Positions 1 through 10,775 of a DNA stretch of 64,000 nucleotides are shown piece after piece; the first letter of the stretch is position 1, and every line of letters begins with the position of its first letter. Below the pieces are notes generated by a model. The model worked only from the letters and a program-made list of their open reading frames with translations. It did not search any database and had not been told where the DNA came from. Origin of the DNA: Acorus gramineus (taxonomy: Eukaryota > Streptophyta > Magnoliopsida > Acorales > Acoraceae); NCBI GenBank assembly GCA_030737835.1, contig CM060857.1, positions 11,605,496 to 11,669,495 of the forward strand, read 5' to 3'. The translations under genes and the position numbers were made by a program.

Positions 1-1081
1 CCCTTCCAATGTCATATTAAACTATATTTGACAAGACTCAACTGATTTTAACACACTTTTAAAAATTTGTTAGGTGTGTCTCAAAAGCGCGTGTGAGCTA
101 TATCAAGCTCATTGTGAGCCAAACTGATGAAATCATTGGTTGGTGAAGTATAAGCATCATTTACATCAGTCTATAAGCACACATTTTTCTAATGGGTACG
201 AGCTTTTGCAAATTTAATTAGTTATGATTTTAACATGCATGTTTGCCTTTTGAAAACATTGTTCACGTTGCAGGCCTGCCTTTCTTTGGCTCCTGTTGTA
301 CAATATATTTTTAACACCTACACATGATGATCTGTATGCATTTAGATTATGTAAGTAATGCTGATCATAATATGATAAAGCTTCAATATGACAACACCTT
401 AGCAAGCCCCAGTCTAAGAATAATCCAAAGAAAATTCAATTTCATCTTTGTATTGTTCCTTAATATTAAAACATAATCATAGGCAAAGCCAAAAATCATC
501 TCCCCACCTACACACAGTGATGGAATAAAATAACATCATAGTTATGCCCCACAAATAGGGAAAAAAAAAACTAAATTAGTTGAAGAAGTGGCTATACTAG
601 ATACCAATCCAGACTAATAAACAATTATCATTATAGTTGAAATAAATAAGTGAGGCTGATGAAACCAAAACAAACCTCATTGTCTCTTTCGATCAAAATT
701 CGTTGTTATTCATAAAAACAAAGACAATTTCGACTCTAATTACGGATCATATGTCTATCCAAAACTTTCAACTCTTGGTAGGTTGGTAGAAATGCAAGTT
801 GATGAAATAAGTTTTCTACACCAAAAAAAAACACTTACTTACCTAACAAGAAAATTCAATTCAATCAAACTAAACATGATCAGTATAAACATATCTATGC
901 AACTTTTATAGTGTGGAGTACTAATTCAAACCAAGAAACATAAATTCCTTCCAATACTCTACCCCTTTTTCACAAAACTCAAAACAAAGAACTATAAGTA
1001 CACATGATGTTCTATGAAGTACACAGACTCTAGTAACTCTCCATCCTTAACCTTTGAGAATTCATTGAATTGACTCAAAAT
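1..1081. other. AT-rich intergenic DNA, 3' side of the CLE gene
   Basis: No supported gene or repeat was seen. The last few hundred bases should contain the 3' UTR and polyadenylation region of the CLE gene, which is read leftwards from 1348. Confidence 0.5.
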
Positions 1082-1348
1082 TCAGTTGTGAAGGGGATTG
1101 GGACCTTGAGGCACCAGCCTCTTGGATGCACCATATATGAGGCTAGTCTTATCCTCACCTGAATTGTGATCAGAAGGGGAGATTGTATCTGAGTTTGGCT
1201 TCGATTGCCCGTAAAACTCGAACCTCCATCTCTTCCAGCCTTCGTCGTCTACGGTGATCGTCCGGCTGCAACCTCGGCCGGCCACTATGATCATGAGCAA
1301 TAGGAGGAATGATATGGATGGTATTGAAAATCTTCCGAACTTCATCAC
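1082..1348 (-). CDS. CLE: CLE-family signalling peptide precursor
   Basis: A single-exon 88-residue secreted peptide precursor. Residues 1-25 form a signal peptide (MMKFGRF followed by a Leu/Ile-rich stretch). An acidic, variable middle follows, and the last twelve residues are RLVPQGPNPLHN, the CLE motif. In this family the C-terminal dodecapeptide is released, Pro is often hydroxylated, and the ligand binds CLV1/BAM-type receptor kinases to control meristem, vascular or stomatal fate. The motif differs by one residue (Gln for Ser at position 5) from the CLE9/CLE10 peptide as I recall it. The motif ends exactly at the stop codon, as in typical A-type CLE genes. The 5' leader (1349-1440 on the minus strand) is CT-rich. 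The family call is firm; the subtype rests on one short motif. Confidence 0.9.
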   Translation of the reverse strand: MMKFGRFSIPSISFLLLLMIIVAGRGCSRTITVDDEGWKRWRFEFYGQSKPNSDTISPSDHNSGEDKTSLIYGASKRLVPQGPNPLHN

Positions 1349-3050
1349 TGTATGAATTGTAGAGAGATGGGGGGAGGGGGAGTTTGGGGAGGGGGAGAGA
1401 TTGCCTAAAGAGAGGGAAAAAAATAAATAAATAAATAAAGTTTGGCTGGCTGAAGTGTATTAATATGAGACAGCTATATCTATGGTGAGGGATGATAAAA
1501 AGTGGAGGCAACCACTCATGAATCAATTCTTATGGTTTTACTATAATACCCATGCATGGATTTGGTTTTTGAATGTATCTTTTATATTTAACAACAAAAA
1601 TTTAAGTATTTCATCTCCTGATGTTTTTACCTGATCAGGAAAATGGAACTATAATTTAGACTGCTTATAATAAATAAAAAAAGAGTGTAACAATATACTA
1701 TTGGAAATCACAAGAAATCCATCAAATTAAAAAATAAAATTTTAAAATAAAAATGTAAATATATATCTGATGACATGTAACACGGTTTTTAGTTTTACGG
1801 TGGGTATTTCAGATTTTTTCTATGACAAACACAAAGAATCATTGAGTCAACTAGTGTGTTAAAAAAAATCAATGTGAAATATTAAAAATAAATAATTTAA
1901 AATTTGAAATATTAAATCTTAAATAATTTTATCCCATCACCATTGTGGGGGTTAGTTTGGGTATTAAAAATATTTTTTTATCCAGTGGGACCAGTAAATT
2001 AATCGTTGATGATGGTAGGTAATTATCATGGGGGTGTTAGGCCACTGTGCAGGTCCCACTTGTTCTCACATTCATTTATAGGTGGGCATTCTGTTACACC
2101 ATATGAAAAATGTCATGAAAACAAATTTCAGTGATATTTTTGTTGTCATTTTTGTTGTTTCAACACACGTTTTGAATTTCTTTAAAATATATATATATAT
2201 ATATATAAAGAAATAAAATATATATGTTTGAATCAATTGAAAGCATAATTTTATTTTTATTAATCAAGTATATACTCACTGATTTGCTGAATGACTGAGT
2301 ATAACAACTCTCTATAACATACTATATATGAATAAATTCCTACCATTGAAAATAATGTTGTTAACAACACTTTCGGATTTCCTCCTCGCTTGTGATGTGC
2401 TTTTCTGTGTGGGTGAGTGACGGAAACGCGGATGTCCACTGGTTTAAATGATTGGTCTAATCAAAGTTTGAGTGATTTATGTGATCTAGGTTCATTTGTT
2501 TTCTATAGACAATTAATGATTTTTCAGCATATGGTAATTTGTGTGGTTGTGCTGTGAAGGGATATCATGCTTGTTCGCTATGTGGTGAAGACACTTATTC
2601 TGTTAGATTGAAGTATAGCAGAAAGAATTCATATACATTACATTATATTGTGATATATGATGCATTTGATTTTTGTAATTATGTTTGTTATTTCTGGTAG
2701 TTCTAAAATTTATTTACTTTGCGGCTCGATCGGATAATCTCTTTTTGTATGTAGAATTGCGAGGCAAAGGTCATGGACTGATTTTTTTTTTTTTTTTTTT
2801 GTGATGGAAGAAATACAAGTTACACTTATTGTGGTTTTCTTTGACTTATAGTTATTTAGAATACAATTATGTGTGTGAAACAATACTTGTACGAAGTTTG
2901 ATTCATATCAGAGAAATGAAAGTATTTTTAATGAGCATTTTTCTTTTGTTGTGTGAATTGAATTGTAAGAGCATGTACAATCAATATATGAAATTGTATA
3001 ATGGTTCAGTAAATTGTGATTTTTTTATAATTTAATATCACATATTGTTT
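1349..3050. other. CLE promoter side and AT-rich spacer
   Basis: Positions 1349-1450 are a pyrimidine-rich leader on the minus strand with a short tetranucleotide run near 1425-1437. The remainder is AT-rich DNA with a (TA)n tract near 2189-2207 and a poly-T run near 2783-2801. No conserved gene was recognised. Confidence 0.45.
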
Positions 3051-3051
3051 A

Positions 3052-3333
3052 TAAAGCGTGATCTTAAATAATGTAAAGATCACATATTATTTATAAAGCG
3101 TGATAAAAAATAATATAAAGATCACGGTTCTTCTCAAAACTGTGATCGTTTGTCACGTTTTATAAAATAAGTGTGATCGATTCCTATATAACCATCACGG
3201 TTTTTTCCAAAACCGTGATTATTTATCACTTTTGATTACGCTTCCAAACCGTGATTAAAAATATGATACAAGCAATCACGCCCTTGTAGATCACGGTTTT
3301 AAACCATGATCAATGTCAGAAATTGTAGTAGTG
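3052..3333. mobile_element. CACTA (En/Spm-like) transposon terminus
   Basis: On the minus strand the right end reads CACTACTACAATTTCTGACA, the classic CACTA terminus. Inside it lies an array of the subterminal motif AAACCGTGATC and its complement, repeated in both orientations between about 3052 and 3310, as expected for transposase-binding subterminal repeats. I found no matching left terminus and no transposase, so this is either a fragment or an end whose partner has diverged. Confidence 0.7.
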
Positions 3334-4218
3334 TTGGTAGAGTTCTTATCCCATTTATCTTTTTTTTGAAAATATGTCTATTATCTCTCTTTTCAAAATT
3401 TGTAATTCAAATTCAGTAATGAAATCGAGTAGCAAATAAAAACCTTTCTTTAAAAAAAAAAAAAAAAATTCAAATGGATCTTGTGAGCTTCTATCCACCA
3501 TCTATTTTTAACTCTGTTTGTTCATGTCTACGCATGGCGGACCATTTTATCATGTCCGGAACTTTGTACCAAAATATATATACATACACCATGAATAAAC
3601 AGATCATCAACTGCTCTATTTTGTCCATTATTTTTAGCATCAACTGAGAAATTGAGCATCTTCAACAGAAGTTCAATTATATTGTACAAACTGTACTCAA
3701 AACACTGCGTGGCATTAAAATAATCCCCAACACAACATTAAGTTTTTGAAAATTTAAGTTTACTGCAAACGTGGAAGAAGCTGATTGGATATGTGATCAA
3801 CAAACAACTGAAGATGACATTTGAAGCAAAAATAATAATAACAATATATAATAATAGTTGTCCTTCTTTGTTTCAATTTCAACAAAGCCATCATTTTTAG
3901 GGGGTGGTTGCGAATGTTGAAGACCATCTAAAGATATGGGGTCCACCGATCGGACAGTCCGGGATAGCTTTGGGCCTCTCCTCTCCATCAAGCAATAATG
4001 CCTTTTTTTTTTAATGAAAAAAAATGAAAAATCAATATAACTCCTTAAAAAATTAACTAAATCAATTTTTATCACTATAAAATTAAAAAATCATCACATG
4101 TCCATATATTATTAGAAATATATCATTTCAGTCCCTGCTGTTATCTCAACTAACCAGATACATAGTTAACCCTAACTACACTTTAAAAATTACTAGAATT
4201 CTTTCACCCCTTATTTAA
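3334..4218. other. AT-rich spacer
   Basis: No gene was recognised. A short GC-richer patch at 3930-3985 contains GGTCCACCGATCGGACAGTCC, a motif seen in several repeats elsewhere in the window. Confidence 0.35.
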
Positions 4219-4517
4219 AAAAAATCGATATAGCTCAAATTTATGAAAATCGAAAAAAATCCCTATAAAATCGATAAATCCGCTCAAGACCCTATTTTAT
4301 TAGACAATATTTATTTTAATCCCTAATGTAACTGAAATTAACTAGAATTGTGGTTGACTATAACCATACATGATAAATTATTATAATACCATTTTAAAGT
4401 TTACTTGATATATTACTGTAATACATATACAAGATTTTTGGTTGACTTTAAGGGGATTTACCAATTTTACATGGACTTTTTTCGATTTTCATAACTTTCT
4501 AGAGAGTTATATCGACT
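4219..4517. repeat. Small foldback element, arms about 70-80 bp
   Basis: Positions 4219-4286 and 4438-4517 are imperfect inverted copies. Both carry TCGATATA, TATGAAAATCGAAAAAA, a TCC..TAAAAT segment and TAAATCC in the same order. This suggests a small terminal-inverted-repeat element. Target duplications were not clear. Confidence 0.5.
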
Positions 4518-4533
4518 TGTCCCTTATTTTATT

Positions 4534-6194
4534 TTTTTTATCATTGGTGAATATAGGATTTTCATAACTTTCCAGAGATAATTTTTAGGAAAAAACAGGG
4601 ACATTTTCATCATCAAAAGAACCAAATCGGATATTTCATATTTGATAGGGACTTATTTGAATATATTTATTAAAATAATATTACTCATAGACTAAATCCG
4701 TTAACCATACATATTTTCTTGGAGACCTATAGGAATTTTTTAATTATACATGGATTAAAACCGATTTAGTTAACTTTTCATGAATATATATCAGATTTTT
4801 TTTAACAAAAGGGGGGAGAGGATTGATATATGTAATTATTGATAAATTAGGCATGTCCCCAAAATAAGAAACAAAACCTTTTAAGATGTTTAACTTTTGG
4901 ATGGTTCACCGCCTATTAAAAAAATAAATTTCAAGGGATTTTAGTTTCAGATTCTCATTATATTTTGTTATCTAAGATAAGTCCAATTGTTCTCTGTTAT
5001 CTAGAATTTTTTTAAAGAACATGGATATCAATGTATCCGTTATAATACTTGCACATTATGTATATATTATATATTTTTTATTATATACTATTTAAATTTA
5101 ATTATCATAATGACTAATCAAATTCATCACAATTTAAAAATTATATGTTATCTAAAACGGACAGAGATGCTTTTATTTTGATCCTCAATTTTTTTCATTA
5201 CACCATTTCATTTCGATGATGTCATATGATCATTTAATTGTTGTTTATAATATCTTAATAATATTAGTATTTTTTTAATATTTAAGTATCTGATTCGGAT
5301 ATCACTTTTATATCCAAAAGATTCAGGAGTGAATGTTAAAATTGGGAATAAAGTCCATGAACCAGTTCGTATATATTTTTACCCATTTGCTAAGCATTGC
5401 ATTTGAAACCAGGAAAAAGTTTTAGAAAACTCATACATGGTTCATAAGTGGTGGAGTCGGGATTTTTATAAAGGTGAGCCTAATGTAACTCATGTAAATA
5501 TTTTCTAAAGTTAAATCATTATATATATATTTTTTAATTTCAATAACATAGATTAAAAAATGAATATGTATAAAATAAAATAAAGATATTCATATGAAAC
5601 ATATCACTGAGTAATTCTAAAAGATAATTGTCATATTTTAAAATAATATGTCAAATTTCATATTGATGATTCACAAAAAAAATTTAAAAGTAAATCTAAT
5701 AAGCAATGCATACATTTAAATTTGACCTTGAGGAGTTTTCATATTCTGAAAATGTTGAATGATTTATCATTATCAGTCCAACAATCTCAGTGAATAAATC
5801 AGATACCTAGTGCTTTGTATTTAAGGTGCTTATTTATATCTTGAATTTTCTTTATATGTTAGTGTATCAACGAATCATTTATTTGCTTTATTCGGTGTTG
5901 AATTGTTGGGTTTTGGTGATATTAGGAGGGTCTCACACTCTTTCCATCATCTTCATCATCAGTTTATTCGTGCAGTGGTTGATAAAATAAATGAAGAGCT
6001 TGTATGGATTTTTATTGTGATTAAGAGATTTTATAGAGTTTTCATCTTTATAAAAGGGGGGGTTCCTTGATTTTTTGATCTTCTAGATACATAAAAAATG
6101 GGTTATTGTTATTGCTGTTGAGTTGTGGTGCTATGACCTATGGCCTATATGTTATGAGCCCTAATAAAAAAGATATTAGAAATAAATAAAAAAA
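4534..6194. other. AT-rich spacer with decayed repeats
   Basis: Phrases around 4550-4600 echo the foldback element just upstream, so the area probably holds decayed relatives. No open frame of interest was seen. Confidence 0.35.
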
Positions 6195-6472
6195 GAGCGT
6201 TGATACACTCAGTCCGTTTTACAGCCCTATACACTATGATAACGTAGTACATACTGCGTTATCATAGTGTATGAAAATCTATCATAGTGTATAGCATAAA
6301 AAATTTATCATTTTTTCAACGCGAAAAAAAAACACACCAGTGTATCTCAATATATACTTCATTTCATATAACTGCTTACACTTCAATTTGAGAGTATATG
6401 ATTTTTTTAAAAAAAGAAAATTGATATGAACTGCAATTGGAGTTGTAATTGGGACATGGCATAATGTTCTCC
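6195..6472 (+). mobile_element. Family D small element, copy 1
   Basis: Starts GAGCGTTGATACACTCAGTCC and ends near ACATGGCATAATGTTCTCC. The interior (ATCATTTTTTCAACGCG, then CTGCAATTGG) matches copies near 45.1 and 46.2 kb. The ends are imperfect inverted repeats (TTGATACACTCAGTCC versus ATGATATGTCTAGCCC). A clean target duplication is hidden by flanking poly-A. Confidence 0.5.
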
Positions 6473-6534
6473 AAAAAAAACCAAGGGGGGCCATGCCACC
6501 CCTCGTCCCTTGTTTTACGACCCTCTCATGCTAA

Positions 6535-6752
6535 GGGTCTGTTTGGAAACACGTATGAAAAATAAGATTTTGAATAAAGTGGCTTAAATAGAATGATTCT
6601 TTTTTCGCTTTTTAAAAATCAATTTTTTTGCACTAAAAGCTGAAAGTAACTTTTAATTAAGCTAGCTTTTTAGAATGCATTGGACAATACTTTTTAGCTT
6701 TCTACTTAATTAAAAGCGGAATCGTTATAAAAAAGCGGAACCAAACGGGGCC
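6535..6752. mobile_element. Tourist-like MITE with TAA target duplication
   Basis: 218 bp with ends GGGTCTGTTTGG and CCAAACGGGGCC in inverted orientation and a 3-bp direct repeat TAA on each side (6532-6534, 6753-6755). The 3-bp TTA/TAA duplication and the GTTTGG ends are typical of PIF/Harbinger-derived Tourist elements. Confidence 0.65.
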
Positions 6753-6965
6753 TAAGTCATCCAAAATGAAAATCATATTAACAATAAATTACAACTTCCT
6801 TATTGGATCATGATTTACTTCTTAAATTAGGCAAACTAATTGTGAGAAAAAATGTTGTTGCGTAGGACTATAAAAGGGAAAAAGAAGAAGAAAGATATTG
6901 AGGGGTTAATTTCAAAACAAAGAAACTTGTATGGACTAGAACGTAAAAATATCCTATTTTAATAA

Positions 6966-7420
6966 GCGATTTTTAATTTTAAGTTCCGGTAAACATGTCT
7001 ATTTAGGGATCGACCCCTCACTTCTTCATATATTTTTTTAGTCCCCATATTCAACCGCCTATTTGGTTTTTAGTCCCTCCGTCAAACGTCCGTCCATACA
7101 CCGTTAATTTGTGAAATGTGATTTTATTTTTAAGTCCCAACAAACTATGTTATTTAGTGATCAGTTCCTATAAACTATGTTATTTAGTGATTAGTCCATG
7201 TAAAATATAAAGAAGGGAATGACTAATCACTAAATAACATAGTTTACATGGATCTAAAAATAAATCACATTTCACAAATTAACGATGTATGGACAGACGT
7301 TTGACAAAGAGACTAAAAATCAAATAGACGGTTGAATATAGAGACTAAAAAGAAATATGAAGAAGTGAGGGATCGATATCTAAATAAACATGTTTACGTG
7401 AACTTAAAAATAAAAATCCC
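6966..7420. mobile_element. Mutator-type foldback element with 9-bp target duplication
   Basis: 455 bp consisting almost wholly of two inverted arms of about 220 bp around a short loop near 7201-7216. The ends are GCGATTTTTAATTTTAAGTTC and, on the other strand, GGGATTTTTATTTTTAAGTTC. A perfect 9-bp direct repeat ttttaataa flanks it (6957-6965 and 7421-7429), which is the Mutator hallmark. Transcription through it would give a long hairpin RNA. Confidence 0.75.
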
Positions 7421-7429
7421 TTTTAATAA

Positions 7430-7954
7430 TGGGGATGGTATGATCAGTAGTCCTTTTATAGCCCAATAAATGGCCCCCACGAAGCATGAATGGGCCACTG
7501 TCATTGACGGACCGCCCAGATTATCCAATCAATTGGGCCATTTATGACTGTCGTTGATTGATTGGACGGCTAAGGTTGCTGCAATTATTGGATTTTTGTT
7601 GAAATGACGCGTCTGATTTAACAGTTTGGATTGATGGACTCATCGAAACTGTGGGCCCCGTCTTTAAAAGTCCAAGTTGACCATCATCAAATCGTTCGCT
7701 CCAGCGGGGACCATGGAATGGACGGCTGTTATGTGCCCCGAAGAACAAGTCGCATTTTTAGGTCGGACCTGGCCCGAGCCTGATCTTGGGGACCTGACCC
7801 GACCGACGGGCCAGCCCTAACTGGTCGGGCTGGCCTGTAGGCCCATGGAGGGCGAAATGAGGGTTATGTGGCTAGTGGAACATTCAATTAATTTCAGCAT
7901 TATATTTTTATTTTTTGTGTTATTTTAATATCAATGTACAAATATGCAACATAA
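7430..7954. other. Spacer with GC-rich repeat patch
   Basis: Contains GGACGGACCGCCC-type and GGCCCG-rich motifs (7500-7850) of the kind found in decayed MITEs. No gene was recognised. Confidence 0.35.
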
Positions 7955-8771
7955 AATTGAAAACAGCTCTGCTACATAGGCCCCATTATGTAAGCCCCAC
8001 TCATAAGTCTCATGAACTGTCAAATTTTTATTGGCTACATAGTTGTCCATTATAAAAAAGTAAAAAACAAAATACAGAACTACCCCTACTTCCAACCGTT
8101 TCTTCTAATACATATCCACCACTTAAAAAAATCATTCCGACCGACCTACTCAACAAACGGTGTTACCACCACTGGATTTCTTTTGTCGCTCTCTATCATA
8201 TGAGAGGTGGTTCGACTATCTTTTCAGTCCTCCTCCAGATTCCACATTTTTTAAAAATTCATATCCACTTTTTGATGAATGTAACTGACTTTTGACAAAA
8301 CAACTAGGATCAGATAAAAAAGTCAGTTACATTTCATGCATATAACTTAGTTTCGAAATATACTGCATAAATAGTTCACTTAACTGACTTTTATTATTTA
8401 AACATCTATTATATTTCAAATATATAACTGGCTTACAAAATATAATGCATAAATGTTCATATTAGTTTAAAAATGTAACACAACCATATACCAATATAAC
8501 ATCAAAACTCTATAAAATCTTTCAAAAAACATATTTAACATCAAACACTAGATTCAAAGAAAAAATTGTAACCAAAAGCTAGATCAAATGCTGCCATATT
8601 TAATATTAAACACCAAATTCAATTAAAAAAAATTGTAATAAATGCAAAAACAAACAATAAGAAAGGTCATACCTGAATCGACAGATATTGAAAACGATAG
8701 CCAAATCTATTAATTGCACAAAAAATGTTAGTTACATTTATGAATGTAACTAACTTTTACAATATATTTAT

Positions 8772-10174
8772 CAGTGGTGATACCCAGGCCCCAAAAAATA
8801 AGCCCCACTCATAGGCCCCATGAGGTGTCATCATTTTATTGGTTCTTATTAATTGGTTTGTTGACTTTCAAAAAGGGTAAAATGTCAAAATACAAATATG
8901 CCCTTCATTAAAAATCTATTTCATTAACCCAAATCCCCCCCCCTCCCCCCCATTTTCTCTATTCGGTTATAAGTGAATCTTGAAATCCATTTATCTATTT
9001 CAAATTTTGAATTTTGAAATCCTTACCTAAATTACAATTAAAACTAAATTACACAAAAAATTATCTAAATTGTTTTAATCAAAATTCTTCTTCAAACTTA
9101 TATTCTTATTATACACATTGAATTTTTTTTTTTAAGAATGTTAGTAACTGAACATTAAAAAATTCAGGTATTTATTGTATTCAAATTTAAATAAAAAAAC
9201 ATATATAGTTACTATATGAAGTAGTTACATCAAGTACATTTCTTAAATATTTATATCTCTCACAACGATTTGTTACATTTACATAAAAACTGTTACATTT
9301 ACATTTAAACAATTTATAAACAGATTCTATTTTCAATAGTCAGTTACATTTTATAGAAAATGTCAAACACCTTTTTTGTTGTGTGATACATTTAACAAAT
9401 ATATGTATTTGACTATTATATTAATAAATGTAACAAATATAAATTACTACATGCATTGAAACAAATGCAATACACGAATAAATGTTACATTTCAGACTGT
9501 TACATTTCAGACTGTTACTTTTTTTGTTGTGTGATACATTTAACAAATATATGTATTTGACTATTATATTAATAAATGTAACAAATATAAATTACTACAT
9601 GCATTGAAACAAATGCAATACACGAATAAATGTTACATTTCAGACTGTTACATTTATTCGATGTCAGAAATGTAACATTAACATCATACAAATCATATAT
9701 AAATTAAATGTAACTAACCTTAGAAACAATAGAACAAAGAAACAGAGGATTTTGAAACGCTTTGTAGCATCCTCCATCATTTTTATCATCTCCTCCTTTC
9801 TATGTTGATCTGATCACCGCCTATAATTGACTTCTTTTACATGTTATAATACTCTTCATAGTTGGGTTTTTTTTTTGGAGATCTTTGAAAAGTTTAGGTT
9901 GGAAGAGAAGAGACCATCTCAATAGAAATGTTTGATTAAAAAGAATTTACTCGAAAGAAAGTTGTGTCCGTCCAGACTCACCTTCACTTTTTTTTTATTT
10001 AAAGATCTTTTTTTATTTTTTATTTAATCAATCATAATTGTCTCCTTATTTTGTGGGGATCAGTTATAAAAAAAAATAAAATAATTAACTAAGGGTATAA
10101 CAGGTATTAGACACATGCCACCTCATGGGGCCTTTGATGGGGCCTTTGAAGTTGGGGCCTAGAAAATATTATTC
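8772..10174 (+). mobile_element. GGCCCC-ended Mutator-like MITE, copy 2, nested in copy 1
   Basis: 1403 bp, from CAGTGGTGATACCCAGGCCCC to GGGGCCTAGAAAATATTATTC, flanked by a perfect 9-bp repeat tatatttat (8763-8771, 10175-10183). The interior is dominated by TGTTACATTT and AATGTAAC words in both orientations and has no open frame. A 148-bp internal tandem duplication is listed separately. Confidence 0.78.
9372..9667. repeat. 148-bp tandem duplication inside MITE copy 2
   Basis: Two nearly identical head-to-tail units (9372-9519 and 9520-9667). Each starts at a T-run before GTTGTGTGATACATTTAAC and includes ACATGCATTGAAAC and GTTACATTTCAGACTG. Confidence 0.8.
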
Positions 10175-10775
10175 TATATTTATATAACAAATTAGTTGCA
10201 CTTATAAAAAAAATGTATAAATATATAAATTAGTTTGGAATGTAATTATTTTTTGAAAATTAATGCATATAAGTCCAATAAAATTATGAATATGTAACTG
10301 ACTTTAAATATTAAACAACAATATTCTAGATTCAAACTTCAACATCAAAACACCAGATCATAAAAACATGTAAAAAAATATCACATAAACTCATGCAATT
10401 GGTTTGTTAGACACATTTGAAATGTATCTGGATTTTAAAAAAATGGTGGAGATGGAGGTTGGAGGAAGTGGGGGCTGGAGGAAGGCTTGAAAAGTAGTCA
10501 AACCACATCTCATATGATACAGGGCGACGAGAGGAATTCAGAGGTGGTGACGTTGGTCGTCAGAGATGAGCATGCAGACCGGAATAATTTTTTAAAGTGG
10601 TGGATGATTTAGAAGGGTATAAAAAGAATTCTACATTTGCCTAATTGTCTCAGTAATACGGTATAGGTTAACCAAATTGAAGTCAAGAGTATTATTAGTT
10701 ATGTCATTAATGCCACTCATGGAACTTACATGAGGCCTATGTAATGGGGCTTGTGAATCATTTTCCAATTGAAAA

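Larger units (their letters stand above)
7964..10766 (+). mobile_element. GGCCCC-ended Mutator-like MITE, copy 1 (host of a nested copy)
   Basis: Left end CAGCTCTGCTACATAGGCCCC; right end ATGGGGCTTGTGAATCATTTTCC; both carry GGCCCC/GGGGC blocks that define the family in this window. A perfect 9-bp repeat aattgaaaa flanks it (7955-7963, 10767-10775). Another member of the family is inserted inside at 8772-10174; without it the element is about 1.39 kb. No coding capacity was seen. The interior has GTTACATTT/AAATGTAAC repeats. Confidence 0.75.
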
